From Lichtheimia corymbifera B2541 (lineage: Eukaryota > Mucoromycota > Mucoromycetes > Mucorales > Lichtheimiaceae): DNA of 64,000 nt. Under the pieces are notes generated by a model that saw nothing but the letters and a program-made list of their open reading frames with translations, searched no databases and was not told the origin of the DNA. The stretch lies in NCBI GenBank assembly GCA_000697475.1, contig JNEU01000989.1, forward strand, positions 124,001 through 188,000. The letters run 5' to 3'. Positions within the stretch are counted from its first letter, which is position 1. The number at the start of each line of letters is the position of its first letter. The translations under genes were made by a program, and so were the position numbers. Shown here piece by piece: positions 60,280-64,000 of the stretch.

Positions 60280-62335
60280 CCGGTGAATCACATCGAGGCA
60301 ACAGGGATAGTCGTGTCATTGTATTCTTGGTTGCTGCTGCTATAATCATCCTTGATCCATGGTTGTAAAATAGCTGCTGCATGCATTGAATCGAGTACTC
60401 CAATATCATCCATAGCTGTAGAACATTTTTCGTTAAAGATATAAGCCGTTTACTCAATCGCATCCAATCCATCATGATCCGCAGCCGTATCCACGTAACA
60501 TGGTCCACCCTTCCTGCTGACGACGCGCCAAATAACCAAGGTGACATTCCAGGGCATCTCATCATTGCACTTGATTGCATCCATCCATCAGATCCAACAA
60601 TGTTGGTTGAAAAGAGTCATGTGATTGCTGCTGATCCATCATTTTGTTCGTCATTTTCATCGCAGCTCAACCAGGCGTTGTGGCGTACTTGATAGCTGAT
60701 ATGGCATCATCCGTTGGAATCCATATGTACCAGAGCAAAGTGCCACGTAAATAAAGCTGCTTCCATCCGATGACCATCTGCTGTTCATGTAAAAAGGGTT
60801 GTAATATAGGTTGCTGCAAGTAAAGGGACAGTCGAGTAAAAGCCGTGCTAATGGCAACTGCTGCTACGTTTGGTCGTGTCAGATGGGTGTGCAAGAGTGT
60901 GTGTTGCAGTATAGTGACAAGGTTGAGAAGGCTGTAGAAGACAATGCAGTAAATACATTGCTAACAGAACTGCTGGAATGAATGCTGTTGCGATTGGTTG
61001 TGGTAGAGTGCAAGAAGAGAACGTGAAGTGTCAAGAAGCGCGGGTGTTGTAGTGGGGAGCACACGCCATGGACTTCGCCATTCAGTCAGAGTTTTTCGGA
61101 TCGAGACAATCGTAGGCTTGGCATGATGGGTTGAAGCAGAACAATCGTTCGCAGTGATAGTTGTACTTGAATGGGGCAACAGTTGAGAATGGGGGGAGCA
61201 AGAGGGAAGAAGCTGAGAGTGGAAGAGCTGGAAAATTAAAGAGGTCAGGCACTGTCAGACATATTCATGCACACTGTAATTAATGCATGATCTTGAGATT
61301 GCCCATTTCAAACCTCAAACTTTTACACAAGATGCTCTTGGTCATGCTGATCAACTTTGTATTGATAAAGAACCCACACTTCATTTAAGAATTTTGAATG
61401 GGAGGGTGTAATGTGGGGTTTACTATGATGGACGAAAATTCCGCACCCGCCCGGATTCATTGAAATGTCATTTAGTATGCATTATATTGGGATTGCCCAC
61501 TTTGAACTTGAAACTTGGTAAGCAGGTTCGCTGAGTCATTCTGATCAACTCCATTCATTTAAAAACCGTATGCTTCATTGTGATGATTCAATGAATCGGA
61601 GGGCCCAAATATAGGACGGAAGGAACGCAAGTAGGGTGCATAGTGCACACCCCCGCAATTGCCCACCTCCATCGTGAAACTTGTTCAGACGGGTGGGCTT
61701 CGACATGCTGACCAACTCCATTCAAATAAAAACCATACGCTTCATTGTGAGGATTTGAATGGGGCCGCCGGATGATAAATGGATGGGTATATATGTATGG
61801 GGGACGGCCCATAACATCGAGATTGCCCATTTCGGACCTGCAAACTTCACACAGTATGCTCTTGGATACGCTGATCAATTTTGTTCTCATAAAGACCTCA
61901 TGCTTCATTTGAAAATTGGGAATGGGAGGGTATAATGACTGATTGACTATGACCGACGGAAATTCCGCATCCGTCCAAATCCATGAAATGCCACTAAGTA
62001 TACATAATCTTGGGATTCCCTCTCTCGAACTTGAAATTTGGTAAGAAGGTTATCTGAGTCATGCTGATCAACTCCATTCATTTAAAAACTGCATGCTTCA
62101 TAATGAATTGCACGGTCCAAATATAGGGTATACGATGAATGGACGGGATGGACGGTTCATGACCCCCAAGATTGCCCACCTCCATCGTGAAACTTGCATA
62201 CAATGGTATCGACCACGACGAGCAATTTTGTTCCCATAAAGACCTCATGCTTCACTACGAGAATATAGAGAAACATGAATATAGAGAAACAGGTACCTTT
62301 ATGTTTTACCTATGCCGTAAGCATGATGGAGCTGC
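60280..62335 (-). repeat. Inverted copy of the element
   Basis: Reading on the minus strand from 62335: an arm end (catcatgcttacggc, tttacctatgccgt on plus), then at least five sub-repeats of about 100 bp (cores near 62240-62160, 62110-62010, 61910-61815, 61760-61650, 61590-61480, 61400-61290 in plus coordinates), the pyrimidine-rich body (61260-60735), and the reading frame (60584-60288). Order and orientation mirror 58114-59803. Together the two copies make a tail-to-tail inverted repeat with arms of about 1.7-2 kb and a loop of about 0.46 kb. Confidence 0.75.
60288..60584 (-). pseudogene. Element reading frame, copy in inverted arm (nonsense codon)
   Basis: Ninety-nine codons from ATG at 60584 to TGA at 60288 on the minus strand, interrupted by one TAA after about codon 44 (..DHDGLDAIE-stop-TAYIFNEK..). 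It is otherwise aligned residue by residue with the frame at 59509-59803, which has no stop at that point. It starts MDAIKCNDEMPWNVTLVIWR and ends with NQEYNDTTIPVASM. The lesion differs from that of the forward copy, so both decayed independently. Confidence 0.6.
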
Positions 62336-64000
62336 GTTCTCCTAATGGATTGTGTCGGCTGCATTAATGGAAAGATAAATAGCTGTGTGAAATGGCACGT
62401 GGTGGTTACACACGCACGTACTTGAGAGGTTGTATGTATCACAAATGGATGACGATGATGATTGTCTTTAGGAAGGTACGTAAATAAACAACATTCAATA
62501 ATGAAGGTGTGCCAAGGTATGTGTTTGGTGATTATGGCCCGCCATTGCATAAGGCCTGAAGCCACTCTCTTATCCATAGTAAGATATACATATATATTGA
62601 TTGTCACTCATTCTGAAACTCAATGAAGGATCACTTTGCACTCATGATCAAACCCACTCTTCATTGTATCATAAACGGCAGATACTTCATACAAGACCGA
62701 TAACGGAACGATTTTATTCCATCTACGCTACCCTATAATTTACAAGCAAGAAGGGAATAAGCTAGCCAAGTGGAAGTGGATTCAACAATGATTCTAGCTA
62801 CTTGTCCATCATGATCAATCTCCATCAAACCAAGAACAGGCCACCACTCCTCCAATGACTTGACGGCTTGTATGTACCAAAGAAAGCAATACCGTGGTCC
62901 TCTTGGGCGATGATCACCCTTGTGTGTCCGGAGCTCCATTACACATCCTCTTCTCCACATTGCCTAACAAATGGACTGTACCAAGAGTTGGCAGGCTAGT
63001 GCCATTGAGGTCCCTCTTGAAGTGGTCATCGCGGCAACCCCTTTGAAGGCTTTGCACAGCAAGTAGGTTAAGGCCGAAGAGCAGAACAAAAGTCCCTAGC
63101 ACCTCCACAAGGAAAGTGATTGACTACAAATCCCACATACGACCATATACTTGAACAAGCACACAGGACATGGAACCGATGGCACCTCAACGGGGGGGGG
63201 AGATGAAACACCAGTGCAGACAAAAAAAGAATGCCAAACGTATCCCTCATACACCAAGCATAACGTGAGAGAGCTCTGGGTGCAAGAGAACCACAAGTAT
63301 CAACTTCCTTTGACAAGCTGAGGAAAAGTCGCTTGTTTGGCCAGGTAGAAATACACATTGATTGTCCTTATGGGCCCCACCCTATGACCCGATTGAACCG
63401 ACACGAATCCGTTTCCCCTTCGATGAACCAGTCTCACGCTTCCCAGTTGGACCAAGCTTGCTGACGATCTCGAATAGGCCAAAAGACCACTTGCGATCAT
63501 ATGCGCCGCACCTACTGCGTGAAGCCATAGCCATACGTGCATCTTGCCGCTGGGGGATACCAGAACGATACTAGGGCGAGGGAGTGTCCTTGGAACAATA
63601 CGAGCCAGAAGGTGGAAGATTCAATAACATGCAACCCCCATGGCCAACTTTTCCCAGTCATGGTAGTGTCTAAAGTAGACAATGAATGAGTGAGAACAGA
63701 CATCGCTAGGATAGAACAAGCCAACATACCTCTTGAGATGCCAAAAGTACACAGGTCCCAAATAAAGAGCACCCTATTCTCATCCAATGCAACCAAGTGA
63801 AACAAAGTAGTTGCACCAATCCTTCCCTTCAACTTAACTGTTTACACCTTCCACAAGTGGTCAACAATGACAGTGGTCTTGATCAGGGGAGAACCTGGTT
63901 GGTGGTGGTTGAGAGCAACCGTTGCCATGGCTGCGCAGCGCTGCTGTTAAGAGATGCGCGTAAAACACATTCACACGTTTTACTGCACGACCATTTACAC
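62336..64000. other. Right-edge region without a confident gene
   Basis: No confident gene. On the minus strand, a frame at about 63935-63843 reads MATVALNHHQPGSPLIKTTV and then IVDHLWK, which resembles the region between motifs I and Ia of SNF2-family helicases, and stops at once. A clean intron-like sequence (gtatgt...ctactttag, 63730-63671) lies further along, inside the open minus-strand frame at 63832-63512. Another minus-strand frame at 62960-62733 ends YSLLACKL. The pieces do not join into one frame that I can support. A decayed gene or a transposon remnant is possible. Confidence 0.35.

Overview
The window looks like a nuclear contig from a filamentous fungus of an early-diverging lineage. 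Genes are broken by many short introns (about 50-110 bp, some with GC-AG borders) and all recognisable products are eukaryotic. The set of a membrane-anchored GH9 glucanase, an animal-like nibrin and a Bni1-type formin fits Mucoromycota, probably Mucorales; that placement is inference. No bacterial operon, rRNA, convincing tRNA or CRISPR array was seen.

Layout. 1-7.5 kb: an unknown protein with a heat-shock-factor-like coiled coil (minus strand), then the 20-exon catalytic subunit of DNA polymerase alpha. 7.5-10.3 kb: no gene, but one copy of a dispersed repeat (8.11-9.40 kb). 10.3-20.1 kb, all minus strand: a small predicted secreted protein, the RFT1 lipid-oligosaccharide translocation protein, and a complete diaphanous-related formin. 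21.3-25.0 kb: a Swc5/BCNT chromatin protein and a GH9 endoglucanase with a C-terminal membrane anchor. 25.4-36.3 kb: gene-poor, with a Zn2Cys6 regulator and a WWE-like protein separated by intergenic stretches of about 4.5 and 4.3 kb. 36.3-55.1 kb: gene-dense, with a RhoGEF, Tim22, FAM50/XAP5, an unknown acidic protein, Pescadillo, DEAD helicase Rrp3, HMG-CoA lyase, nibrin, the Swf1 palmitoyltransferase and Tsr1. 55.1-62.3 kb: a dense nest of inverted repeats. 62.3-64 kb: no confident gene.

Functional links. Pescadillo, Rrp3 and Tsr1 all act in ribosome assembly; Pescadillo and Rrp3 are divergent from one 400-bp intergenic region. The formin and the RhoGEF belong to Rho-controlled actin polarity. 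Polymerase alpha and nibrin serve replication and break repair. RFT1, Swf1 and the GH9 enzyme serve the secretory pathway, membrane and wall.

The least familiar material is the repeat nest. A roughly 2-kb element appears as a forward copy (about 56.7-59.8 kb, joined to extra hairpin arms), an inverted copy (60.28-62.34 kb) and a partial copy 48 kb away (8.11-9.40 kb). Its two large copies carry the same roughly 100-codon reading frame, broken at different points. One copy is split by a 742-bp palindrome built from a CAGTG-rich motif and bounded by 25-bp inverted ends. I do not recognise either element.
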